A stretch of 64,000 nt of DNA, from positions 253,246-317,245 of the forward strand of contig NZ_BAAAZR010000043.1 in NCBI RefSeq assembly GCF_039537005.1, given 5' to 3'. The DNA is from Sphaerisporangium flaviroseum (lineage in GTDB: Bacteria > Actinomycetota > Actinomycetes > Streptosporangiales > Streptosporangiaceae). This document shows, piece by piece, positions 8,326 to 16,362 of this stretch; position 1 is the stretch's first letter; every line of letters begins with the position of its first letter. Both the position numbers and the translations under genes were made by a program. A model generated the notes under the pieces. It was not told where the DNA came from, did no database searches, and saw only the letters and a program-made list of their open reading frames with translations.

Positions 8326-10407
8326 TCACTGGCGTGACAGGGCGCGGGTGATTCCGGCGGCGATCGTGGTGGCGAGCACCCAGCCGGTCACGATGAGACC
8401 GTAGGCGACCCACTGACCACCGCCGGATGGCTGGAACGCCTTCTCCTGGCCGAAGTCGATCAATGGGAGGAGCAGATCGAGCGCGTACATCACGGCGTTG
8501 AACGCCGGGCCCTTGCCCGCTTCGACAGGCGGAGGGCCGTTGACGGTGAAGACGGCCGCACCGGCGACCAGAAGCGTGAGCAACCAGAATCCGGCCCGAG
8601 CGGGACGGTACCCGTACCCGACGGTCCAGTCCTGGAGAAGTCCCCAGGATCGGGCGTAGAGCGGAAGAGTCGTACGCCGCTTGCGATGCTTGGCCAGGAG
8701 CACGGTACGGGCGTCGGTCTCGTTGCCGAGACGGCGATAGGTCCCGGCAAGCTGCTCGTAGGGCTGGGGCAGGTAGCCATCGGGATCAGCGGCGAGCCAG
8801 CGCAGCCGCCGGTTCGCGGGCAGGTCGGGGTCGAGGGCTTCGTAACTCAGCCCGTCCTGGCGGATGACGGGCCACGTCTCCGGATCGTCCCGGATGACGC
8901 CTATACGAGCATGGCGGAGATCGACGATCCCCTCGATGGTGGCTCGCGGCTGGAGAATGACCTCACGTGCTTCCATTTGCGGTGCTCTAAGGGCGTTTCC
9001 GCCCGGTGCGGAGAGCCTCGCCTCTGAGAAACGAAGGTGACGGCCGATGCGGGCACCGACCAGCACGGTTTCCCCCTCCGCCGTGAATCCACGGTGACAC
9101 AGCATGCCTCCGCCGACGGTGACTCCCGCGGCGTCCAGGGCCACCCCGTCCGGGTTGCCGAGGTGGGCTCCCGACATGTCCAGGCCCTTGCCGATCCTGG
9201 CATCCGTGAGGTCGGTCTCTCCCTCGGTGCGGAACCCATCCGTGCACGTCAGGCTTCCGTCAACGGTCATGCCGTTCGCCTGCAGAGCGACGCCACCAGG
9301 GGTGGAGAGCACCGCCCCGACGAAGCCGGCCGATCCGGTGATGTGGGCGTGGGGCATGTAGAGCGTCCCGCGGGAGCTCAGACCGTTGCAGGTGAGCGTG
9401 CCGTCGACGGTGAGGTCTTCGGCCTGGAGGGCTTCGCCGTCGGGGTGGATCAGCTTGGCCTTGTTGAAACTCAACTGCCGGCCGATGCGAGATCGCGTGA
9501 GCCGTACGGCGCCTTCCGCGGTGAACCCGTAGTCGAGGTGCATGCCACCGTCGGCGGTGAGGCGAGTGGCACGCAGTGCCCGGCCACCGGGATTGGACAG
9601 CACACTTCCCGAGAGGATGACCGGGCCGGTGAACCTGGCGTGGCGGGCGGAGACCTGCCCGACGATCCGGGCGCCCCGGCAGTAGACACCACCTTCGGTG
9701 ATCATGGAGTCCAGGACCAGCGCCGCCTTCTTCGGACAGGTGATGCGCGCACCATCCAGATAGGTCGTCCCCTCGACCGTCGCGTTGAGAAGGCGCACTT
9801 CACCGGCCGCCGTGAAACCGCCACCTGCGGACAGGTCGCGGCCCACGTGAAGGCGCTCACCGTACAAGGCGACGCCGCGTGGCCCGGTGAGGTGGGCACC
9901 GGTCAGCATCAGACCACCGACGACGTGCGTCCCACGTAGCCGCAACGGCCCCGTCATCAGGCACTCCTCCAGCCGCAGATGTCCTTCGATCTGAGCGTTG
10001 GAGCAGCTCAGCCCGGGCATCCAGGACCCTCGGAAGTTCAGTTGGGTGCACCGCGCCCAGTAGAGGCTCGGCTCCTCGTCGAAGTGGCAGTAGGACAGCC
10101 TGGCCGAGTGCCGCACCGTGGAGTAGGCGAGCTCCAGACGTCCGGTGACGCGCACACCGGAGATCCGCAGAGCGGGAATCCGATGGGCGACGGGGGCCTC
10201 GTCCCCGAGCAGCATGGCGGCGATCACGCTGGCCCGCACCGTCCGGTCGGATCCCCAGCCGCCACCGTTCATGGGGAGATCGTCCTGCGCACGGCCCGTC
10301 ATGAAGCTCACCTCACGGCCGGCCGGGAACGCCTCCCACACGCGACGCTCGGCCTCGGACAGACCTTCGAGCTCCAAACGGCCCCCCAGCACGGCGACGT
10401 TCGACAC
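8326..10407 (-). CDS. Large beta-helix repeat protein with C-terminal membrane segments
   Basis: 693 aa from GTG 10407. The central about 430 residues are a degenerate repeat of roughly 20 residues inside a longer unit of about 50. Phrases such as PGGVALQANGMTVDGSLTC, GFxxEGExxLxxARIG and LxFxxAxL recur, which implies a right-handed beta-helix like pentapeptide-repeat or bactofilin-type proteins. Residues about 560-600 hold a helical YEQLAGTYRRLGNETDA segment. GYGYRPARAGFWLLTLLVAG and WVAYGLIVTGWVLATTIAAG then form two membrane spans with a hydrophobic re-entrant stretch between. Similar actinomycete proteins are often labelled membrane-associated oxidoreductase without evidence of a cofactor; none is visible here. 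It stands alone. Function is unknown. Confidence 0.85.
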   Translation of the reverse strand: MSNVAVLGGRLELEGLSEAERRVWEAFPAGREVSFMTGRAQDDLPMNGGGWGSDRTVRASVIAAMLLGDEAPVAHRIPALRISGVRVTGRLELAYSTVRHSARLSYCHFDEEPSLYWARCTQLNFRGSWMPGLSCSNAQIEGHLRLEECLMTGPLRLRGTHVVGGLMLTGAHLTGPRGVALYGERLHVGRDLSAGGGFTAAGEVRLLNATVEGTTYLDGARITCPKKAALVLDSMITEGGVYCRGARIVGQVSARHARFTGPVILSGSVLSNPGGRALRATRLTADGGMHLDYGFTAEGAVRLTRSRIGRQLSFNKAKLIHPDGEALQAEDLTVDGTLTCNGLSSRGTLYMPHAHITGSAGFVGAVLSTPGGVALQANGMTVDGSLTCTDGFRTEGETDLTDARIGKGLDMSGAHLGNPDGVALDAAGVTVGGGMLCHRGFTAEGETVLVGARIGRHLRFSEARLSAPGGNALRAPQMEAREVILQPRATIEGIVDLRHARIGVIRDDPETWPVIRQDGLSYEALDPDLPANRRLRWLAADPDGYLPQPYEQLAGTYRRLGNETDARTVLLAKHRKRRTTLPLYARSWGLLQDWTVGYGYRPARAGFWLLTLLVAGAAVFTVNGPPPVEAGKGPAFNAVMYALDLLLPLIDFGQEKAFQPSGGGQWVAYGLIVTGWVLATTIAAGITRALSRQ

Positions 10408-10538
10408 GTGGACATCGTTCTGAGAATGGCGAGGATACCGAGTCGACAGCCATCTCGCTCCGGCACAGGACCTTCACAGCGGACCGAGCACAGAGGCGGA
10501 AGCCGCGCGGCGGGGAGTTCGAGGTGGTCACGCCCGGC

Positions 10539-11498
10539 TCACCGCGAGGCGTGGTCCCCGTCGAGAAGCGCTTCCCCCACAGGGGTCAGGGTGTGCAGCA
10601 CGGCCCCGCCGAGGCGGGCGGTCGATATGAGCCCCGCGTTTCGCAGGACCCTGGCGTGCTCGCTGGCGGAGGCGAGGGAGATGCCGACCCGCTCGGCCAC
10701 GGCGGTGGTGGTCGCCGCATCACGCAGGCTGGCCAGGACGGCCGCCCGGGTACGGCCGAGCAGGGGGCCGAGTGCGTCGGCCGGGCCGCAGGGAGGGTCT
10801 CCGTTGTGCATGGGATACACCAGCACCGTCGACTGGTCCGGCCTGTACATCACCATGGGCCCCGCCGCGAAGAACGACGGGATCAGCAGCAGCCCGCGAC
10901 CGCACAGCGGAACGTCCGCCGTGGAGTGCGACGGGACCCGCAGCACCGGCGGCTGCCACAGCCAGAGGGTGTTGAGCGTGGTGAGAAGGGCATCGACCCC
11001 GCCCCTGAGCAGGGTCTCCGCGCGCAGAGAGCGATCGGCGACGGCGTTGGCCCGTACCTTGGACCACATCGGTTCGACCGACGAGCAGTAGCGACTCCGC
11101 AGATCATTCGTCAGTATCTGCCAGGCCCCTTCAGCGCCCGCCGCGAGTTCCCTGACCCAACGGCTCGCCTGGGCGGCGGAGGGCAGCCGGCTCAGGTCGT
11201 CGGCCAGTCGCGCCGCCGGAGTCTGGCCGGCCATTTCGACGCCGGTGGCGAAGTCGTCGGCCATCGGCTGCAACAGGAAGTCCGGTACGAAGTCCTCCGA
11301 CTGGAGCAACTCGCAGAGCGTCCCTTCCCCAGGTGCGAGGGCGGCCTTCGTCCGGGAGCGCGTTCGCTCCATGCCGGGCCCTGGCCCTCTCCTGCTGCGC
11401 AGGCGCCGCGCGTCGAGCACGGTCTCCCAGAGGGCGTTCGGCGCCGGCGCCAGCGTGATCTTGCGTAAATCGGCGTCGGTGAACCGCAGACTGATCAT
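10539..11498 (-). CDS. ArsR-like winged-helix regulator with DUF5937-type N-terminal region (second copy)
   Basis: 319 aa from ATG 11498, which has AAGGG upstream; an ATG at 11516 in the same frame lacks a ribosome site. It begins MISLRFTDADLRKITLAPAP. The C-terminal winged helix reads VAERVGISLASASEHARVLR, then NAGLISTARLGGAVLHTLTP. Overall architecture matches the regulator at 1375-2355: a helical N-terminus, a central GRGLLLIPSFF-like strand, then the winged helix. It lies next to the beta-helix membrane protein in the same direction, about 130 bp upstream of that gene's start, so it may regulate it. No effector is apparent. Confidence 0.72.
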   Translation of the reverse strand: MISLRFTDADLRKITLAPAPNALWETVLDARRLRSRRGPGPGMERTRSRTKAALAPGEGTLCELLQSEDFVPDFLLQPMADDFATGVEMAGQTPAARLADDLSRLPSAAQASRWVRELAAGAEGAWQILTNDLRSRYCSSVEPMWSKVRANAVADRSLRAETLLRGGVDALLTTLNTLWLWQPPVLRVPSHSTADVPLCGRGLLLIPSFFAAGPMVMYRPDQSTVLVYPMHNGDPPCGPADALGPLLGRTRAAVLASLRDAATTTAVAERVGISLASASEHARVLRNAGLISTARLGGAVLHTLTPVGEALLDGDHASR

Positions 11499-11813
11499 AT
11501 CGATCGACCCTTGCATAGGGAGGACATTTCGGCCAGGGCTGAAAGGCGCTGTCCGCCAGAACCATGCTCACTCCCGGAACGCGGTCGTCATGGGATCACC
11601 GTGAGTAGGCACGCGACGGCCGCGACGGCCTTCCCACCTGGGGGTTTCAGGCAGGACCGAAAAGCGTTGACGGCGAGAACCGGCCATAATTACGGTGCTT
11701 CTACCAATGGCGGTAAAGGCCGACCGGATCGTGCGGGGAAGAGAATTCGGAGCCGAGTTCTCGTGCCGGGGAAACGAGTCGGGCGGCAGTTGACGCAACG
11801 GCAAAGGAGCCCA
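11499..11813. other. Intergenic region, no gene seen
   Basis: This is 315 bp between the regulator start and the first small secreted protein, which are divergent. It should hold both promoters. No convincing -35/-10 pair, operator or RNA structure was identified. Confidence 0.4.
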
Positions 11814-12137
11814 ATGAAGGCAGGATTCAAAGTAGCGCTCAAGGCGGCCGTGGTCGGCGGACTGATGGCCGGAGGGGTGATCGTGCCGGCGACGACCGCG
11901 CACGCGCTGCCTTCCAACTGCAGTGACAAGTACACGTTCCACGAGTACTGGGTGAACTGCACGAGCGGAACGGGTTACTACCGCGCCAAGGTGCGGTGCT
12001 ACAGAATCGGATCTTCGTCTTACACGACTCGGTACGGTACGTGGAAAAAGGTGGGCCAAGGGATCTCGATCGCCAGCTGCCAGAGCAGCGAAGAGCCCGC
12101 GTCCGGCTCGTGGGAGTTGCGCAATACAAAGCCCTGA
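11814..12137 (+). CDS. Small secreted protein with four cysteines
   Basis: 107 aa from ATG 11814, preceded by AAAGGAG. It has a classical Sec signal peptide: MKAGFKVALKAAV, a hydrophobic core, then TTAHA before LPSNC, giving a predicted mature protein of about 78 residues. The mature part is rich in Tyr, Ser, Thr and Gly and has four Cys (SNCSDK, VNCTSG, VRCYRI, ASCQSS), which could form two disulfides. No catalytic motif is visible. A second protein of similar design follows at 12455-12841. The role is unknown; inhibitor-like or surface-interaction roles are only guesses. Confidence 0.75.
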   Translation: MKAGFKVALKAAVVGGLMAGGVIVPATTAHALPSNCSDKYTFHEYWVNCTSGTGYYRAKVRCYRIGSSSYTTRYGTWKKVGQGISIASCQSSEEPASGSWELRNTKP

Positions 12138-12454
12138 CCAGGGAACTCCAACAGTAGCCGGGTGCTGAACGTTCGCGCCGGATCCCCACCCGGCCACGGG
12201 TATCCGGCTCTGCCTCCCTGTCGAACAGCGCCTCCGTCGCCCGCTGGAACCACTTAATCGTGTACGGCCGCTCTGCCGGCAGGGCTTCGTCGTGGGATAT
12301 GTCGTAAGAACGATCTCACCGCGATCAGGCGCCGATGGTATTCGCCGATTTCCGGCGCATGTGCACGCCAGGCATTGTGTCAACGGCCTGGTCGCCATTC
12401 CCGCTGCTTTCGGCGATTATCGCCGGGGCCCAATGAGATCCCAAGGAGATGACA
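12138..12454. other. Intergenic region, no gene seen
   Basis: This is 317 bp between the two secreted-protein genes. No conserved coding frame, hairpin with T-tract or operator-like palindrome was recognised. Confidence 0.4.
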
Positions 12455-12841
12455 ATGGCGTCACGTAAGATCGGCCGTCGGATGGTCACCGTCGCGGCGG
12501 CATTCGGCCTGGCACTGTCGGCCACCCTGACCGTCGGCTCGCAGTCGGCCTCTGCCCTGGCCTGCGGGGGCACCGCCGCCAAAACGCCGTGGAAGTCGGG
12601 CACCACTATCTGGGGCGAGGGATACGCCGGCTCATGCAGCGGTGACTATCGCGTCATGCTCGAGCGTTCACGGTACTACGGCTGGGAGACCGTGGCGGCG
12701 TCGATCTGGATCAGGGCCAATGAGGGCACGGTGGTGACCTACAACTGCGCCGGAACAGGGACCCACACGTACAGGACCACTGTCTGGCAAAGCGGCACGG
12801 GCACGATAAAAACATCGGGAACGTTCAGGACCTCCTGCTAG
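12455..12841 (+). CDS. Small secreted cysteine-containing protein
   Basis: 128 aa. ATG 12455 is chosen because AAGGAG (12443-12448) then sits six bases upstream; an ATG at 12449 would abut that site. The signal peptide is RRMVTVAAAFGLALSATLTV followed by GSQSASALA, with cleavage likely before CGG. The mature part holds four Cys (LACGG, GSCSGD, YNCAGT, RTSC at the very end) and many Tyr/Trp/Thr residues, suggesting a compact disulfide-bonded beta domain. No enzyme motif is seen. It resembles its upstream neighbour in size and secretion but not in sequence. Confidence 0.75.
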   Translation: MASRKIGRRMVTVAAAFGLALSATLTVGSQSASALACGGTAAKTPWKSGTTIWGEGYAGSCSGDYRVMLERSRYYGWETVAASIWIRANEGTVVTYNCAGTGTHTYRTTVWQSGTGTIKTSGTFRTSC

Positions 12842-13221
12842 CACCAGCGCCTGAGACCCTACCCGTCGCCGGTACGGGACAAGAGATGACCTTCCCGGCG
12901 GCGGTGACGAAGATGGCGAACAGCGTGATGGCGTCCGAGCGTACGTAGCCGTGGCCACGGCGCTCGGGCGCCCCGCCTTAACGGCGAGTTCGAACGCTCG
13001 TACGGCATGAGTGGCCGATCCGAGGATGTGCTTGACCTGAGCAGCTGTGCCAGGAGTGGAGGAACGCCACACCGACCGCGTAGCCGGCGACCTCGCGGAG
13101 ATGGTCCTCGCCTTCGGCTCGGGCGGTTCCTTCAGGCCCACCCGTTCACCTGGACCAGGAGCGCCGACCAGATCATCAGCGTAATCGGCCGCTACCGCGC
13201 ACGAATCTCCGGAGCCGAATG
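12842..13221. other. Intergenic region with weak coding-like fragments
   Basis: This is 380 bp between a secreted-protein stop and the convergent DHFR-family stop. Short protein-like stretches occur on both strands (for example VAGDLAEMVLAFGSGGSF on plus), but none has a start, a ribosome site and a recognisable family. Probably decayed coding DNA. Confidence 0.35.
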
Positions 13222-13833
13222 CTAGCGGCGCACCTTGAACCTCAGGTGTAGCACCCCTTCGCCCTGGATGACCACGTGGGGATCCTCCAGCAGATGCTGC
13301 CCATCGACGCTGCCGAAGTAGCGTTTGCCCGACCCGAACACCACCGGCACCACGTCCATCGCCACCTCGTCCACGAGGCCGGCCGCGAGGATCTGGCCGC
13401 CCACGTCGCCGGCGTTCACGGCGACGGTTCGCTCCCCGGCGAGTTCCTTGGCCTCGTCGATCGCAGCCGTCACGCCATCGACGAAATGGTACGACGCCTC
13501 GGAGTGCCAGCCCTCCGGCTTGGGCCGGTGGGACACCACGACCACGTGGTCGCCCGAGGGCGGCCGACCCTCCCAGCCGTTCACCAGGTCGAACAGGTGG
13601 CGGCCCATCACGATCGTGCCGATCGTCTCCCACGTCGAGCGGACGTACTCCGCCGATTTACGTGAGACCTTGATACCGGTTCCAGCTCCGGAATGATCGT
13701 AATCCTGGTCGGCACCTCCGGTGATCGGGGTGTCGCCGTTGAAGTACCAGTCGTGGAGTGGCCCGACGTCGTCGTTCTTGTCGGCGACGAAGCCGTCCAC
13801 CGACACCACGTTGTGCATGATCACTGTGCCCAT
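13222..13833 (-). CDS. Dihydrofolate-reductase-family protein (RibD C-terminal-like)
   Basis: 203 aa from ATG 13833, with GAGGAGA just upstream. It begins MGTVIMHNVVSVDGFVADKN, the usual first strand of the DHFR/RibD reductase fold. GTIVMGRHLFDLVNGWEGRP is the nucleotide-binding segment, then VVVSHRP and the glycine-rich AVNAGDVGGQILAAGLVDEV. These are typical of the small deaminase/reductase-like proteins common in actinomycetes, which probably use NADPH. An AraC-type HTH remnant lies just upstream in the same direction. The substrate is unknown. Confidence 0.9.
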   Translation of the reverse strand: MGTVIMHNVVSVDGFVADKNDDVGPLHDWYFNGDTPITGGADQDYDHSGAGTGIKVSRKSAEYVRSTWETIGTIVMGRHLFDLVNGWEGRPPSGDHVVVVSHRPKPEGWHSEASYHFVDGVTAAIDEAKELAGERTVAVNAGDVGGQILAAGLVDEVAMDVVPVVFGSGKRYFGSVDGQHLLEDPHVVIQGEGVLHLRFKVRR

Positions 13834-13907
13834 AGGCTCTCCTCGAGTCTCTTGCGCATTCGCCTCCAAATCTTGTCGCGTCCGGGGGCAACCGGGCTTG
13901 TGAAAAC

Positions 13908-14090
13908 TCAATCGGCGGGCATCGGACCGCTGTCCGGCGGGAACCCCTGCTCGGCGGGGAAGCGGCGCCGCAGGGCCAGGTATTCCGTCGGGATGTGGCC
14001 GGTGAAGTCCTTGAACTCCCGGGTGAAGTGAGCCCGGTCGAAGTAGCCCGCCGTCTGAGCGAGGGCCGACCAGTCGACTGGACGCAGGGC
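13908..14090 (-). pseudogene. C-terminal remnant of an AraC-family regulator
   Basis: Read leftwards the frame gives ALAQTAGYFDRAHFTREFKD followed by FTGHIPTEYLALRRRF, the second helix-turn-helix of AraC-family regulators, and stops at 13908. The first helix-turn-helix and all of the N-terminal domain are missing; instead the 3' end of the LacI gene lies there in another frame. This looks like a truncated regulator cut by a rearrangement. Confidence 0.7.
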
Positions 14091-14092
14091 GT

Positions 14093-15214
14093 CTACGGAC
14101 ACGATCGCGGTGGGAGTTCGCCGGAGCCGCGGGGGATGAGGTGGGTGGGGAGTTGGACGCGCTGGGCCGGGGGGTCGTCTCCGGACAGGCGGCGGAAGAG
14201 GAGTTCGGCGGATGTGCGGCCCAGCCCGGCGGCGTCCTGGGCGATCACGGTGATGGCCGGGGTGAGCATGTCGGCCAGTTCGAAGTCGTCGAAGCCCACG
14301 ATGGCGAGGTCCAGGCCGGCTGGGTAAAGGGACCGCGGACCGGGGGCGCCCAGAGGTCGTACGGTGGCGCCGTGGTCGTCCAGGGGCCCCGTGGTCGCCC
14401 GGAGGGCTTCCAGCGCTCGCAGGGTGGTGACGGTGGTGCGGCCGTTGCCGGTGAACAGGGCCGTGGGCGGGTCGTCCAGCGCGATCAGGCGGCCCAGGTC
14501 CGCTTGGACCCGGGCCTGCTCGGGAGTGCCCATGGCGACCAGTGACTCGTCGTACGGCAGGCCCGCGGCCTCCAGCGCCTGACGGTATCCCCGAAAGCGT
14601 TCCGCGGCGGTGAAGATGGCCGCGCTGTCGCCGAGGAACGCGATGCGCCGGTGGCCGTGCGCGATGAGGTGGGCCACCCCCGACCGCGCCCCGCCGGCGT
14701 TGTCGCACAGCACGGTGTCGACGTCCAGCCCCGCCCCCGCGGGACGGTCGGCGAAGACGGCGTGGATCCCGGCGCTCAGCTCAGGGGCCAGGTACCCATG
14801 GTCGGAGCCGGCGGGCACGATGACCAGCCCGTCGACCCGGCGGGCGCAGAACGCCAGGACCAGCTTGCGCTCACGCTGCGGGTCCTCTCCGGAGGAGCCG
14901 GTGAAGACCAGGCAGTCGTTGCGGAGTGCCACATCCTCCACCGCCCGGCTCAGCCCGGAGTAGAACGGGTCGGCCACGTCCTCGATGATGAGCCCGATGC
15001 TCGCCGTGCGCCCTCGGCGCAGGACGCGGGCGCCGTCGTTCCGGCGGTAGCCCAGAAGATCGATGGCCTGACGGACCCGCTCGGCGGTCGCCGCGTTGAC
15101 CCCCGGCTCGTCGTTGACCACACGGGAGACGGTCTTGAGCGCGACCCCCGCCGTGGTGGCGACGTCGTTCATCGTCGGCCGCCCTCGCCTGGTCTCTGCC
15201 ACGGTCCGAATCAT
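14093..15214 (-). CDS. LacI-family transcriptional regulator
   Basis: 373 aa. The N-terminal LacI helix-turn-helix is clear: TMNDVATTAGVALKTVSRVV followed by NDEPGVNAATAERVRQAIDL and the hinge LGYRRNDGARVLRRGRT. A periplasmic-binding-protein-like effector domain follows (IGLIIEDVADPFYSGLSRAV, then LAIVGFDDFELADMLTPAIT). A stretch near residue 275 (LDDHGATVRPLGAPGPR) is longer than in most relatives. A perfect palindrome 20 bp upstream of the start suggests autoregulation. The gene ends over the AraC remnant. The inducer and regulon are unknown; a sugar ligand is usual for the family. Confidence 0.92.
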   Translation of the reverse strand: MIRTVAETRRGRPTMNDVATTAGVALKTVSRVVNDEPGVNAATAERVRQAIDLLGYRRNDGARVLRRGRTASIGLIIEDVADPFYSGLSRAVEDVALRNDCLVFTGSSGEDPQRERKLVLAFCARRVDGLVIVPAGSDHGYLAPELSAGIHAVFADRPAGAGLDVDTVLCDNAGGARSGVAHLIAHGHRRIAFLGDSAAIFTAAERFRGYRQALEAAGLPYDESLVAMGTPEQARVQADLGRLIALDDPPTALFTGNGRTTVTTLRALEALRATTGPLDDHGATVRPLGAPGPRSLYPAGLDLAIVGFDDFELADMLTPAITVIAQDAAGLGRTSAELLFRRLSGDDPPAQRVQLPTHLIPRGSGELPPRSCP

Positions 15215-15233
15215 CGCCTATCCGAGCCGTACG

Positions 15234-15247
15234 TGACAACGTTGTCA
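15234..15247. promoter_or_regulatory. Perfect 14-bp palindrome, probable LacI operator
   Basis: TGACAACGTTGTCA has the central CG and length typical of LacI-family operators. It lies 20 bp upstream of the LacI start, between that gene and the stop of the IclR gene, so it best fits autoregulation. Confidence 0.7.
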
Positions 15248-15283
15248 CCGGGGAGATGCCGGTGGGTGACGTCAAAGGCACGT

Positions 15284-16075
15284 TCAGGTGGCGGGGAGGG
15301 CGGTGCGGCGGTTGCCGCCGGTGGTGTGCAGGTCGGCCTCGATGCGTGCGGCCGTCGCCAGCAGCGGGGGCAGCAGGTCGCGGCGGGCGGACTCGATGGT
15401 GGTGCGGCTGGCGTGGGAGGAGATGTTCACCGCCGCCACGACCTGCCCGCTCCGGCCGCGGATGGGCGCGGCGAGGGACCGAAGGCCTTCCTCCAGCTCC
15501 TGGTCGACCATGGACCACCCTTGGGACCTGACCCGCTCAAGCTCGGCGGTGAGCGCGTCCCGCGAGGTGACCGTGCGTGCGGTGTGCCGCTCCAGCGTGG
15601 CCCCGGTGAAGTACGCCTCCAGCTCGGCGGGGGGCAGCCAGGCCAGCAGCACCCGGCCCATCGAGGTGCAATGGGCGGGGAAGCGCGTGCCGATGCTGAT
15701 CGTCACCCGCATGATGCGTGTGGTGGGCACCCGGGCGACGTACACGATGTCCGAGACGTCCAGCACGGAGACCGAGGCCGATTCGTGCACCTCGGCGACC
15801 AGGCGTTCGAGGTGGGGGAGCGCCACCTCGGGAAGCGACATGCTGGACAGGTAGGCGTAGCCGAGCTCCAGCACCCGGGGGGACAGGGCGAACAGGCGGC
15901 CGTCGGTGCGGACGTACCCCAGCTCGACGAGCGTGAGCAGGAACCTGCGGGCGGCGGCCCTGGTGAGCCCGGTGGCGCGGGCCACCTCGCTGAGCGTGAG
16001 CTCCGGGCTGGTGGCGTCGAAGGCGCGGATGACCGCCAGCCCCCGGGCCAGCGACTGGACGTACTCCTCCGCCAT
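15284..16075 (-). CDS. IclR-family regulator (PcaR/PobR-like)
   Basis: 263 aa. The N-terminal winged helix reads RGLAVIRAFDATSPELTLSE, then VARATGLTRAAARRFLLTLV and ELGYVRTDGRLFALSPRVLE. The C-terminal effector domain has RVTISIGTRFPAHCTSMGRV and later SLAAPIRGRSGQVVAAVNIS. This arrangement matches the PcaR/PobR/PcaU branch, which usually senses aromatic acids. It is divergent from an ABC-transporter and aldehyde-dehydrogenase operon. The intergenic region holds three GTTC-centred inverted repeats, so it is likely the regulator of that operon and of itself. Confidence 0.93.
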   Translation of the reverse strand: MAEEYVQSLARGLAVIRAFDATSPELTLSEVARATGLTRAAARRFLLTLVELGYVRTDGRLFALSPRVLELGYAYLSSMSLPEVALPHLERLVAEVHESASVSVLDVSDIVYVARVPTTRIMRVTISIGTRFPAHCTSMGRVLLAWLPPAELEAYFTGATLERHTARTVTSRDALTAELERVRSQGWSMVDQELEEGLRSLAAPIRGRSGQVVAAVNISSHASRTTIESARRDLLPPLLATAARIEADLHTTGGNRRTALPAT

Positions 16076-16162
16076 GGTGGACCCCCTTTCCGCGGTGACC
16101 GTTATACCAGCAGTGCTACGGGCGTCAGCGGATTCCGTGCGAGTGGACCTGCCTTCTAAGCA

Positions 16163-16179
16163 TGTTCGTCCGACGAACA
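16163..16179. promoter_or_regulatory. Inverted repeat, probable IclR operator (site 1)
   Basis: TGTTCGTCCGACGAACA is a perfect inverted repeat with core GTTCG-N5-CGAAC. It is 88 bp upstream of the IclR start. The same spacing recurs twice more near the divergent operon. Confidence 0.75.
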
Positions 16180-16291
16180 GTTGTTCTCGGCACGGACGCT
16201 ACTGATCGGCCGGCCGACCGGTCAACCCGTGTAACGCCGATGTTTCATGAACGTTGACGCGATCTACCGGCAGGCGTAGCTTTCACTGACA

Positions 16292-16326
16292 CGTTCTTCT
16301 GAAGAACGCTCGTTCGCCTACCGAAC
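16292..16326. promoter_or_regulatory. Two adjacent inverted repeats, probable IclR operators (sites 2 and 3)
   Basis: Site 2 is CGTTCTTCTGAAGAACG (16292-16308), core GTTCT-N5-AGAAC. Site 3 is GTTCGCCTACCGAAC (16312-16326), core GTTCG-N5-CGAAC. Their centres are 19 bp apart and the pair ends 37 bp before the binding-protein start, a position suited to controlling that promoter. Confidence 0.75.
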
Positions 16327-16362
16327 ATCTGACATCACTTGGAATACCCCCTTGGAGTGCTG

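Noticed and set aside
12668..13633. Minus-strand frame of 321 codons over the DHFR-family gene and its neighbour
   Set aside because: It is Arg/Gly-rich, overlaps two better genes and has no recognisable domain, so it is a GC-rich shadow frame.
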